Assembly (NCBI GenBank): GCA_014843695.1 | Contig: CM026400.1 | Location: 45,546,638-45,610,637, forward strand | DNA: 64,000 nucleotides | Origin: Archivesica marissinica | Lineage: Eukaryota; Mollusca; Bivalvia; Venerida; Vesicomyidae | Direction: 5' to 3' | In this document: positions 46,795-59,500 of the stretch, piece by piece | Position numbering within the stretch: the stretch's first letter is position 1 | Layout of the letters: every line of letters starts with the position of its first letter | Translations under genes and position numbers: made by a program | The notes under the pieces: model-generated | Seen by the model: the letters and a program-made list of their open reading frames with translations, nothing else | The model's database searches: none | What the model was told of the DNA's origin: nothing

Positions 46795-47035
46795 CCTAGC
46801 CAGCCCATGTAGCCCTAACCGACCTATGTAGTCCTAGCCAGCCCATGTAGCCCTAGCCAGCCCATGTAGTCCTAACCAGCCCATGTAGTCCTAACCAGCT
46901 CATGTAGTCCTAGTCAGCCCATGTAGCCCTAGCCAGCCCATGTAGCCCTAGCCAGCCCATGTAGCCCTAGCCAGCCCATGTAGCCCTAGCCAGCCCATGT
47001 AGTCCTAGCCGACCCATGTAGTCCTAGCCAGCCCA
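46795..47035 (+). repeat. 19-bp minisatellite (about 13 units)
   Basis: Copies of CCCATGTAGCCCTAGCCAG with T/C variation, ending against a SINE E fragment. Confidence 0.95.
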
Positions 47036-47160
47036 TGTGGTCAACCAGTGCTAAATAGTGTGTTTGGCTTATGAAGATTGTATGCATGTCGTTACCCAGT
47101 ATCGAGCACAGTGCATCTCTATCTGAAATTGGATGCTCTACCACTACACTATAGATACCG
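47036..47160 (-). repeat. SINE family E-like fragment
   Basis: GTCAACCAGTGCTAAATAGT and TGGATGCTCTACCACTACAC resemble the minus-strand family E copy near 11915-12045. Confidence 0.55.
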
Positions 47161-47284
47161 TACAACGGCAATAACCACTGTGGATTCTACAAACTTAGAA
47201 ATTCTTAGTTTGGGGGAAATAATCACCCTTAGCTACCTCATGTCTCCCTATACATGTACTTACCTCACGGATGATGATTTCTTT

Positions 47285-47430
47285 TAATGAAAAAGTTGGC
47301 AGTTTCTTACGGAGGTTGGTGCACCAAGTACTGGTTAACCGCTGGAGCCTGCTCAGGAAAGGTGTTGTTAGTAAACTGCCCACTGGCGATATAGCCCAAA
47401 ATGGTGCTGATGCAGGCGTAAAACCCAAAC
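47285..47430 (+). repeat. SINE family D, copy 3 (3' half) next to an F-box gene exon
   Basis: AAAAGTTGGCAGTTTCTTAC through GGTGCTGATGCAGGCGTAAA. It ends about 14 bp before the exon acceptor at 47443. Confidence 0.87.
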
Positions 47431-47443
47431 AAACATTTATTAG

Positions 47444-47588
47444 ACAGATGAGGGTGAAACCGGCAGAGCTTTCTACGAAGGCTACCTACTGGCAAGACCG
47501 TCCACCAACTGATGATGATGATGATGACAGTGGTGATGAGGAAGTCATGGAAGAGAATTTCAAATTAGACCATACCCCTGAGGATACT
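47444..47588 (+). other. FBXL-like exon 1 (acidic linker)
   Basis: The acceptor is TTTATTAG at 47443, or ACAG at 47447. Starting at 47448 gives ATG and phase 0, so this could be the first coding exon. The donor ACT before GTAAAT ends in phase 0 and matches the next exon. Content: MRVKPAELSTKATYWQDRPP, then an Asp run. Confidence 0.65.
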
Positions 47589-50500
47589 GTAAATATCTGC
47601 ATAGTATTCACTTAGGGGAGGGGGGGTGTTCATATTGCAGTTTTCATGAAAAACTTTTTGAGACACTTGCCCGAAGGCTTGAAAAATTTACTTGCCCGAA
47701 TGAACTTCTAGGTGCCCATATATTTGCAGAATTTTACCCGCTTATTGGCGGTTAAATGTATAGTAGTATATGTAGCATAATGTGGCATATCATGCATTTA
47801 TTAGTAATACTTATAATATGGCCATATGAGTAAACAATGTATAAAGACAAACTAATGTTTTATTATTATTAATATTTTACGATTGTTCAATCATTGCGAC
47901 TGGAAGCTACGTTTTCTTTTTGCTTCATACTCTGTTTTTGATGACGCCTGTCATTCAGATGGCCGTGTCTTCCCCGGCTTTGCGCCCTCGACATATCGCA
48001 AGAAACCCGACATGTTTCCATGCAGTTGTTTTCATTTGTTAACAGGAAATGACCTAAGCAGTATCGGATCGTTTCGCCCTAATTCCCGTTCGCACCGGGT
48101 TGTTTCGCCATAAACATAGATATCGGGCAGAATGTGTGAAAATAGTCTGGAGGTGGGTCGTTTCACCCCAGAATTATAGATTTCGTACTGAGCGACACGA
48201 CGCGTGATTTTTTTAAAACAAATTTGATGATATAATGCATCGATCGGCCGAGATGTCAGTAAGCAAAAACGCGAATTTACACCTGTCCGCTCTAGACGAC
48301 TTTCAATTCCGGTGTAAACAATTCGTAATTGTAAAGAATTTAGAAAAACATTTCTACTGTCCAGTTTATTACAGGGGCCTCCGTGGTCTAAAGCGCTGGC
48401 TGTGAGATCACTAACCTCTCACCGCGGTGGTTCGAGTCCCGGGTAAAACCCCAATTAATAAATAAAACAAATTAATAAAAAAAAAACAGGTGCCCGTCGG
48501 GCATGTGAGATTGCAAAATTTACACGTCCGTCCCGATTTCTACACGTCTCGGGCATCGGGCACCCGGATAATTTCGCAGACTGATATTGTATATTTTCAC
48601 TGTTGACGATTGTAAAGTTGGTAGTTGTTGTGGCATTCCTTATGTATTATTAGTTTAAGCACATTCTTTTTAGCTTGATTGCGAAACAAGTTTTCACAAT
48701 ATTACCGTAGTTTAATCACTATTGAGACCTCTCATTCCTGATGTAATCTATCGCTATGACGGAGAGAGAAGAGGCAATGTGGAGTTAGGTGCACAAGGAC
48801 ACCACCATTGTGGTTGTGACAGGGCTCAAACTCGTAGCCTCCTGGTTTAAATTTTTAATAACGATTATATTAATCACTCTCGTTGGGTCGTATGAAAGCA
48901 TATATGTGGTCATTTGTGTGGGAGGAAACCGGAGTACCCAGAGAAAACTCACATTTCCGATCTGGCGATCACCGTACCATCTCACATAGTTCCCGGTCCG
49001 AGGGTTTTCTTGGTATTCCCGAGTCGCAGTGTGTTATAAACAATCTGTTTATGAGATTTTCTTCTTGTTTTTTTAGGAACACCCGGATTCTCCGTGTCCG
49101 GTAAACAGTGTATTTGATGATGTGCTGTTGCGGATATTCACCCTGCTCTCCTGGAAGGAACGTATGGCGATAGAGCGTGTCTGCTGGCGATGGAAACACC
49201 TCGTACAGAGAACATGGGTCTCCCAGAAACATCTGCACTTCCAAAATATATTTAGACAGTTTCAAGGTATTTTTGTTTTTACTGCCAATTAAATGTAATT
49301 TGACTGGAATTGCTTTGGCATTGCTTTACACGCCACACATTCTAGGTCAGAATTTTTGGGAGAAGTGAGAAAGCGCGTGATGTCGTGGAAGTCGTGATAG
49401 CGCAGTGGATGCGCGTTCGCTTCAGGTGCGAAAGGTCCGGAGTTCGAGCCCCACTGGAGCCGTTACGATTGTGCCCTTAGGCAAGGCATTTAAATTCCAC
49501 GTTGCCTCTTCTCTCTCCCTCGTGGCGATGGATTCCATCAGGGATGAGGTCTCGAGAGTGATTTATATAAGTTGAAATAACTTGTTTCGCAATCGAGCTA
49601 AAATAAATTTGTATAAACTAAAGCGCGTGATCGCGTCCTTTAATGGTGTTCTTTAATATACTTCTGCAAAATAGGGTTAAAATGCACAGTACAACCATTA
49701 AATACAACATTTGAATAGACGGAGTGCTTTATAATGGGCCAGTGTATCTTACTAGACAAAATTTTGTTTGGAAATCGTAAAAACCAAAAAAAAGGGAGAC
49801 TTTTAGGGAGACTTTTTTTAGGGAGAAGTGGGGCCCCCAGAGGGCGAAGTCAGGGTCCCTAGGGCGACAATTTCGCCCACATCGCCTTCTAGAATGATCC
49901 CTGCCACATGGTTGCATTTTACCCATGTACTGTATTTACCTGTTTAGGAGGCCATGTGTAGTTACCGTGTACCCAGGTATTTTACAATTGTGAAGATTGT
50001 GTGCATGATATGCGAGGATAGTGGTAAGCTATTTAACCCTTTCAACACCACAGACCTCTAAATAGGCTTACAAAAAGTGTAGATCCAGATGAGCCGGCTC
50101 GTGACGAGCCGTCTCATTAGGATCTGCACTTTTTGCCAGTAATGTTATTATTTTCAGACAAAATTACCCATTTTGATAAATGAACCGGTCCAAATGTAAT
50201 TTTCTTAATAATTTATTGATCTAAAAATATCATGTACCAGTACATGTCAGTTACTTGGTGTTGAATGGGTTAACTATCAGTCCATGATCATACAGTGCCA
50301 AGTAGTTATGTGGGTGAGCAAAGTGGTTAATCTAAAGGGTGCGGTGCGTCATAAAACCCCAACCTAAAATATACAGTCGTGATAGCGCCTTTGATTCAGG
50401 CAGGAAAGGTCCAGAGTTCGTGCCCCGCTGGAGCCGTTACGATTGTGCCCTTAGACAAGGCATTTACATTCCGCACTGCCTCTTCTCTCTCCCTTGTGGC

Positions 50501-53500
50501 GATGTATTCCATCAGGAATGAGATCTCGAGAGTGATTAATATAAGTCGTAAGAACTTGTTTCGCAATTGAGCTGAAATAAATTTGTATAAACTAAGACAT
50601 ACATGTACATTTAAATGATAGCGTGGGGCTTAACGAAAACCAATTTATCTGCCCTGATCTATATACACATAGAACATTTTCGTACTACAAGTAAAACCAC
50701 AAACACTAGTATAAAACCAGGGGGATATAAATGTCTATATTGCAATATATTTATAGGGATTTTCTAGAGCGGAATGGCAGGGTACACCATCCTGCCCTTT
50801 ATAGCCCCATCCCTTTGCCCATTAGCCCCGCCCCATTTACCCATTAGCCCCGCCCCTTTACCCCCGCTCCTTTACCCATTAGCCCCGCCCCCTTTACCCC
50901 TTAGTCCTGCCCCTTTACCCATTAGCCCCGCTCCTTTACCCATTAGCCCCGCTCATTTACCCATTAGCCCGGCCACGTTTCCCATTAGTCCCACCCTGTT
51001 ACCCATTAGCCCCACCCCTTTACCCATTAGCCCCACCCCTTTACCCATTAGCCCCACCCCTTTACCCATTAGCCCCACCCTCCTGCATTTGTTTTAGAAC
51101 TTGTCCACCCTTTTCACCAATATGTACTGCCTTACTGCCTCTTTCATCAATCACCGTAATTTAGCAAAATGTTCTCTGGGCTAACCCCAAAATACCCCCT
51201 CCCGCACAATATCGCTGCTCAAAATGCACCCTACCCCTTTTCTGACCCACCCTGCCCTTTTCTGACACACCCTGTGATTTTTCTGATCCACCTACCCTTT
51301 TTCTGACCCACCCTACCCATTTACTGACCCACCCTACCCTTTTTCTGACCCACCCTGCCATTTTTCTGACCCACCCTGCCATTTTTCTGACCCACCCTGT
51401 CCTTTTTCTGACCCACCTTGTCCTTTTTCTGACCCACCCTGTCCTTTTTCTGACCAACCCTGCCATTTTTCTGACCCACCCTGCCCTTTTTCTGACCCAC
51501 CCTGCCATTTTTCTGATCCACCCTGCCCTTTTTCCACTCTAGAATAAACCCTATATTTAGCTGTTTATCCTCCATCCAGGTCTGAGCGACAAGATGTTAA
51601 ACTCTCTTCTTCTGAGATGTGGACAATACTTGGAATCTCTCGATTTATCAGCATCGCCCAGATTTCTCACAGACTTTTCCATGGATATCATAGGTAAAGG
51701 TTTGTAACCCTGCCTCCCTCAGAGGTATGGCAGGACTTAGCTCTAATCTGTACTCTCTGCATAGCATGTGGAGTCACAGGGTTCCCTCTGTCTGAATTTT
51801 TGTCTGCACAACTTCTGTCACCTATTGAAAAAAACTGTCAACTTGAAAATCTTGGAGGCAACTAAGAGCCATATAGTTTAATACAGATAATTATTTGTAG
51901 CCATGTATTTGACAAAACATGTGCCCCCCCCCCCCAAAGATTGCGGCACAAATTTTCGTCAATTCACAAAATGTAGCACCAGTATTTGATTTTTGTCGCC
52001 ATTGGCGACCGACAGCGGGAACCCTGAGTCTGCTTAATGGTAACGTAGACATATACATAGTTTATTAAATTTCAGTTAGGCTTTCAAGCCCATGAGGACA
52101 TACATACATATTAATTATTTACAGTTAGCGAACATAATGCATACATTATATACAAATCAATGTGAGCTCCCACAATCATAGCCATGTATATTTATTTCTA
52201 TGTGTAAATACATGTAATATTTATCGGATATGTGTCTTATGAGTAAAGCAAAACAGTTCTTTATTTCTAACACGGAGAAGGTCAAAAGACGCAACAAAAA
52301 CAAACATACAAAATTTGTAAGTTGTAACATATATTGAAAGTTGTTAATTAATATCAAAATGTAATTGTGCCTACACTTGTGTAAATGTTGCAAACTTGTA
52401 TAACATGGCCGATCAGTAAACCCCTCGATCAGTAAACCCTTCTATCGGTAACCCCTTCCATCAGTAAACCCTTCCATCAGTAAAGCCTGCGATCGGTAAC
52501 CCCTTCCATCAGTAAACCCTTCCATCAGTAAACCCTTCAATCAGTAAACCCTTCAATCAGTAAACCCTTCCATCAGTAAAGCATGCGATCGGTAAACCCT
52601 TCCATCGGTAAACCCTTCTATCGGTAAACCCTTCCATCAGTAAAGCCTTCCATCAGTAAACCCTTCCATCAGTAAACCCTTCCATCAGTAAACCCTTCCA
52701 TCAGTAAATCCTTCCATCAGTAAACCCTTCCATCAGTAAACCCTTCCATCAGTAAACCCTTCCATCAGTAAACCCTTCCATCGGTAAACCCTTCCATCGG
52801 TAAACCCTTCCATCAGTAAACCCTTCCATCAGTAAACCCTTCCATCGGTAAACCCTTCCATCGGTAAACCCTTCCATCAGTAAACCCTTCCATCAGTAAA
52901 CCCTTCCATCAGTAAACCCTTCCATCAGTAAACCCTTCCATCAGTAAACCCTTCCATCAGTAAACCTTCCATCAGTAAACCCTTCCATCGGTAAACCCTT
53001 CTATCAGTAAACCCTTCCATCAGTAAACCCTTCCACCTGTAAACCCTTCCAGCCCTTCCATCAGTAAACCCTTCCATCAGTAAACCCTTCCATCAGTAAA
53101 CCCTTCCATCAGTAAACCCTTCCATCAGTAAACCCTTCCATCAGTAAACCCTTCCATCAGTAAACCCTTCCATCGGTAAACCCTTCCATCAGTAAACCCT
53201 TCCATCAGTAAACCCTTCCACCGTAAACCCTTCCACCGTAAACCCTTCCATCAGTAAACCCTTCCACCAGTAAACCCTTCCATCAGTAAACCCTTCCATC
53301 AGTAAACCCTTCCATCAGTAAACCCTTCCATCAGTAAACCCTTCCACCTGTAAACCCTTCTATCAGTAAACCCTTCCATCAGTAAACCCTTCCACCTGTA
53401 AACCCTTCCATCAGTAAACCCTTCCATCAGTAAACCCTTCCATCAGTAAACCCTTCCATCAGTAAAGCCTTCCATCAGTAAAGCCTGCGATCGGTAAACC

Positions 53501-56500
53501 CTTCCATCTGTAAACCCTTCTATCAGTAAACCCTTCCATCAGTAAACCCTTCCATCAGTAAACCCTTCCATCAGTAAACCCTTCCACCTGTAAACCCTTC
53601 TATCAGTAAACCCTTCAATCAGTAAACCCTTCAATCAGTAAACCCTTCCATCAGTAAACCCTTCCATCAGTAAACCCTTCCATCAGTAAACCCTTCCATC
53701 AGTAAACCCTTCCATCGGTAAACCCTTCTATCGGTAAACCCTTCCATCAGTAAAGCCTGCGATCGGTAAACCCTTCCATCAGTAAACCCTTCCATCAGTA
53801 AACCCTTCCATCAGTAAAGCCTTCCATCAGTAACCCTTCCATCGGTAACCCCTTCCATCAGTAAACCCTTCCATCAGTAAACCCTTCCATCAGTAAACCC
53901 TTCCATCAGTAAACCCTTCCATCAGTAAACCCTTCCACCAGTAAACCCTTCCATCGGTAAACCCTTCCATCGGTAAACCCTTCCATCAGTAAACCCTTCC
54001 ATCAGTAAACCCTTCCATCAGTAAACCCTTCCATCAGTAAACCCTTCCATCAGTAAACCCTTCAATCAGTAAACCCTTCTATCGGTAAACCCTTCCATCG
54101 GTAAACCCTTCCATCAGTAAACCCTGCGATCGGTAAACCCTTCCATCAGTAAACCATTCCATCAGTAAACCATTCCATCAGTAAACCCTTCCATCAGTAA
54201 ACCCTTCGTATATACAGGGAAGTACTGCCCGGATATCCGGGAGCTGGATATTTCTGCCGTGAAGATAACGGACGTCTCCGTGAGAAACCTCGTCTCCAGG
54301 TGTACAAACTTGCACAAAGTCAAGTTGAAACGATGCCTCCATGTTACAGATAATGGGTATGTTCGTCTGTCTGTGTGTGTTTGTTGTCCGTCTGTCTGTG
54401 TGTGTTGTCCGTCTGTCTGTGTGTGTTGTCCGTCTGTCTGTGTGTGTTGTCCGTCTGTCTGTGTGTGTTGTCCGTCTGTCTGTGTGTGTTGTTCCGTCCG
54501 TCTGTCTGTGTGTGTTTGTCCATCTGTCTGTGTGTGTTGTCCGTCTGTCTGTGTGTGTTGTCCGTCTGTCTGTGTGTGTTGTCCGTCTGTCTGTGTTTGT
54601 TGTCCGTCTGTCTGTGTGTGTTGTCCGTCTGTCTGTGTTTGTGTCATAATTGATTTAATTGGGTGTATGATCAGTTTCATGGTGGTATGTTTGTTGCAAG
54701 GCGCACATATGATTGATTTCATGATAAATATGATTGATTTTGTGATAAATATGATTGATTTTGTGATAAATTGATTTCATGATAAATATGATTTGTTTCA
54801 TGATAAATATGATAGATTTCATGATAAATATGATTGATTTCATGATAAATATGATATATTTCATGATAAATATGATATATTTCATTATAAATTATTGATT
54901 TCATGATAAATATGATAGCTTTCATGATAAATATGATTGATTTTGTGATAAATATGATTGATTTCATGATAAATATGATTGATTTTGTGATAAATATGAT
55001 TGATTTCATGATATATATGATTGATTTCATGATAAATATGATAGATATCATGATAAATATGATTTGATTTGGTGATAAATATGATTGATTTCATGATAAA
55101 TATGATTGATTTCATGATAAATATGATAGATTTCATGATAAATATGATTGATTTCATGATAAATATGATAGATTTCATGATAAATATGATATATTTTATA
55201 GATTTCATGATAAATATGATAGATTTCATGATAAATATGATTGATTTTTATAGATTTCATGATAAATATGATAGATTTCATGATAAATATTATTTGATTT
55301 GGTGATAAATATGATTGATTTCATGATAAATATGATAGATTTCATGATAAATATGATTTGATTTGGTGATAAATATGATTGATTTCATGATAAATATGAT
55401 AGATTTCATGATAAATATGATTGATTTCATGATAAATATGATTTGATTTGGTGATAAATATGATTGATTTCATGATAAATATGATAGATTTCATGATAAA
55501 TATGATTGATTTCATGATAAATATGATTGATTTGGTGATAGATATGATTGATTTCATGATAAATATGATAGATTTCATGATAAATATGATTTGATTTGGT
55601 GATAAATATGATTGATTTCATGATAAATATGATAGATTTCATGATAAATATGATTGATTTCATGATAAATATGATTTGATTTGGTGATAAATATGATTGA
55701 TTTTGTGATAAATATGATTGATTTTGTGATAAATATGATTGATTTCATGATAAATATGATAGATTTCATGATAGATATGATTTGATTTCATGATAAATAT
55801 GATAAATATGATTGATTTCATGATAAATATGATTGATTTCATGATAAATATGATATATTTCATGATAAATATGATTGATTTTATAGATTTCATGATAAAT
55901 ATGATTTGATTTGGTGATAAATATGATTGATTTCATGATAAATATGATTGATTTCATGATAAATATGATATATTTCATGATAAATATGATTGATTTTTAT
56001 AGATTTCATGATAAATATGATAGATTTCATGATAAATATGATTGATGTCATGATAAATTTCATGATAACTATGATAGATTTCATGATAAATATGATAGAT
56101 TTCATGATAAATATTATTTGATTTGGTGATAAATATGATTGATTTCATAATAAATATGATAGATTTCATGATAAATATGATAGATTTCATGATAAATATG
56201 ATAGATTTCATGATAAATATGATTTGATTTGGTGATAAATATGATTGATTTCATGATAAATATGATAGATTTCATGATAAATATGATAGATTTCATGATA
56301 AATATGATTTGATTTGGTGATAAATATGATTGATTTCATGATAAATATGATAGATTTCATGATAAATATGATTGATTTCATGATAAATATGATTGATTTC
56401 ATGATAAATATGATAGATTTCATGATAAATATGATTTGATGATAAATATGATTGATTTCATGATAAATATGATTGATTTCATGATAAATATGATTTGATT

Positions 56501-59500
56501 TGGTGATAAATATGATTGATTTCATGATAAATATGATTGATTTCATGATAGATATGATTTGATTTGGTGATAAATATGATTGATTTCATGATAAATATGA
56601 TAGATTTCATGATAAATATGATATATTTCATGATAAATATGATTGATTTCATGATAAATATGATAGATTTCATGATAAATATGATTTGATTTCATGATAA
56701 ATATGATTGATTTTGTGATAAATATGATTGATTTTGTGATAAATATGATTGATTTCATGATAAATATGATTGATTTCATGATAAATATGATTGATTTCAT
56801 GATAAATATGATTGATTTCATGATAAATATGATTTGATTTCATGATAAATATGATTGATTTATGATAAATATGATTGATTTTGTGATAAATTGATTTCAT
56901 GATGAATATGATTTGTTTCATGATAAATATGATTGATTTTGTGATAAATATGATTGATTTCATGATAAATATGATTGATTTCATGATAAATTTCATGATA
57001 AATATGATAGATTTCATGATAAATATGATTGATTTCATGATAAATTGATTTCATGATAAATATAATTTGTTTCATAATAAATATTATAGATTTTATTTTA
57101 AATATGCTACTGTTATACACAATTTTTGGAATGCTGTGCCAAACAATGTCTTCACTCCCCACTAGGGATGTCAAATTCTTTCATGCGAGGAAGCTATCCA
57201 GCTGGCTTGGAGACGGTTGGTTAGTTCTACCTGGGTGCCCATCTATGCTCAGAGGGGCACCTGGGGTCTTCTTCCTCCACCAATAATCGCTGGAGAGTCG
57301 CCATATAACCTAAGCTGTCGGTGCGTCTTTAACCCCCCCCCCCTTCAATGTATTTACGCTCGCAATGTTTTCTTTTCACTCACAACAATGTCGTTACACT
57401 TGATTATTTTCAAGTCCGCTTCCGTGGTCGAGTGGTTAAGGTCGCTGACTTGTATACCACTGTAACCTATCATCATTGATGGTCACGGGTCCGCCCGCAT
57501 GGTCGAGTGGTTACGGTCGTTGACTTGTATACCACTGTAACCTATCATCATTGATGGTCACGGGTCCGCCCGCATGGTCGAGTGGTTAAGGTCGCTGACT
57601 TGTATACCACTGTAACCTATCATCACTGATGGTCACGGGTTCGAGCCCCGCTCAGGCCGTGTCTCATTTATATGAAAAAATTGGCAGTTTCTTACGGAGG
57701 TAGGTGCACCCAAGTACTGGTTAACCGGTGGAGCCTGCCCAGGAAAGGTGTTGTTAAGTAAACTGTCCGCCGGCGATATAGCCCGAAATGGTGCTGATGC
57801 AGGCGTAAAACCCGAAATATAACATAACATAATTGATTATTTTCAGAATAAATACAATATTGCTGTCACGTCAACCACTCACTCTCCTAGATATCTCCGA
57901 CAATTCTCATCTAACAGGACAGGTATACCCAAAACTAGGCAATAAGCCAACATACATTCTTTTGTGGAAGTCGTTATAGCGCAGTGGATGCTCGTTAACT
58001 TCATGTGCGAAAGGTCCGGAGTTCGAAGGCATTTAAATTCCACGTTGCCTCTTCTCTCCCTCTTGGCCGTGGATTCCATTAGGAATGAGATATCGAGAGT
58101 GATTAATATAAGTTGAAGAACTTGTTTCGTAATCGAGCTAAAATAAATTTGTATATACCGTAATCGTCTATATATAAGTCGCAGATTTTTTCATCCAAAA
58201 TTGTATCCAAAAATCTGCTGCGTCTTATGCTCCAATTTCGAACTAAATGTCATTGTAATCACGACTCGTAATGCTTATGAATCACCGTCAGTGTTTAGAT
58301 ATTTTTGTTTTCAAAAGATTTGGTCATTTTCTGCATTCTAAGATCATGTGCGTTTTATACAGCAAATAAGCTTTTTTCCCTGGAATTTCTCCGTTTTTTT
58401 AAATGCATCTTATACTCCTGTACGACCTATATATAGATGATTACGGTACTATACATTCTTTTCGTATTTCTCCGTCACAATTACAGTTTACTAAATGTCA
58501 AGGTCGATACACTACAGCTGCACATGATTAATTGAATGTTCACACATTTCACATGTCACCTGGCCGTTTAATGCCGTGGGAATATGGCATTTGGGATGAA
58601 ATATACCGGTCGCTGGCCGCAGACACCAGGTGACACATGGCCACCTAATGCCGTGGGAATATGGCATTTGGGATGAAATATACCGGCTGCTGGCCGCAGA
58701 CACCAGGTGACACATGACCGTCTAATGCCGTGGGAATATGGCATTTGGGATGAAATATACCGGCTGCTGGCCGCAGACACCAGGTGGCCGCTACTACCAG
58801 GTGTAATTGTTAAATATAGAGTTATTTTCAATGGGGGGAGTTCGAACTGGCCGTTGACACCAGGTGATCGCTCTTTCCATGTGACCTAATGTATTTTCAT
58901 GTCTATGAAGTGGGATTCTTCATGTCTCTTGAAGTGGGATTCTTCATGTTGTCCATGAAGTGGGATTCTTCAGGTCTATTGAAGTGGGATTCTTCATGTT
59001 GTCTATTAAAGTGGATTCTTCAGCGTCTATTGAAGTGGATTCTCAGTCATTGAAGTGGGATTCTTCAGCAAAACCAAAAACCACAAAACCCCAAACCACA
59101 AAGTGGGATTCTTCATGTTGTCTATTGAAGTGGGATTCTTCAGGTCTATTGAAGTCGGATTCTTCATGATGTCTATTGAAGTGGGATTCTTCATGATGTC
59201 TATTGAAGTGGGATTCTTCATGTTGTCTATTGAAGTCGGATTCTTCATGTTGTCTATTGAAGTGGGAGTCTGTATATGTATTGAAGTGGGATTCTTCAGG
59301 TCTATTGAAGTGGGATTCTTCATGTCTATTGAAGTGGGATTCTTCATGTCTATTGAAGTGGGATTCTTCATGTTGTCTATTGAAGTGGGATTCTTCATGT
59401 CTATTGAAGTGGGATTCTTCATGCTATTGAAGTGGGATTCTTCAGGTCTATGAAGGGGATTCTTCATGTTGTCTCTTGAAGGGGATTCTTCATGTTGTCT

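Larger units (their letters stand above)
50757..51553. mobile_element. hAT-like MITE with two minisatellites inside, abutting exon 3
   Basis: The ends are AGGGATTTTCTAGAG and, on the right, CTCTAGAATAAACCCT, related to family G termini. The flanks ATATTTAT and ATATTTAG match at 7 of 8 positions, consistent with an 8-bp hAT duplication. The interior holds two unrelated arrays and a repeat F segment. The right end is 26 bp from the exon 3 start. Confidence 0.72.

Noticed and set aside
45747..46808. Frames of about 340-350 codons across the second gap
   Set aside because: They consist almost entirely of N.
47658..48570. GCCCG-rich segments as ends of one DNA transposon
   Set aside because: Partial similarity between the two ends, but no convincing opposed termini or target duplication.
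52410..54208. Interstitial telomere repeats (CAGTAAACCCTTC units)
   Set aside because: The 17-bp unit does not contain TTAGGG or TTTAGGG tracts in register.
54259..54774. Cys/Val-rich frames over the GTCTGTGT array
   Set aside because: Low-complexity translation of a 21-bp unit; the true exon ends at 54356.
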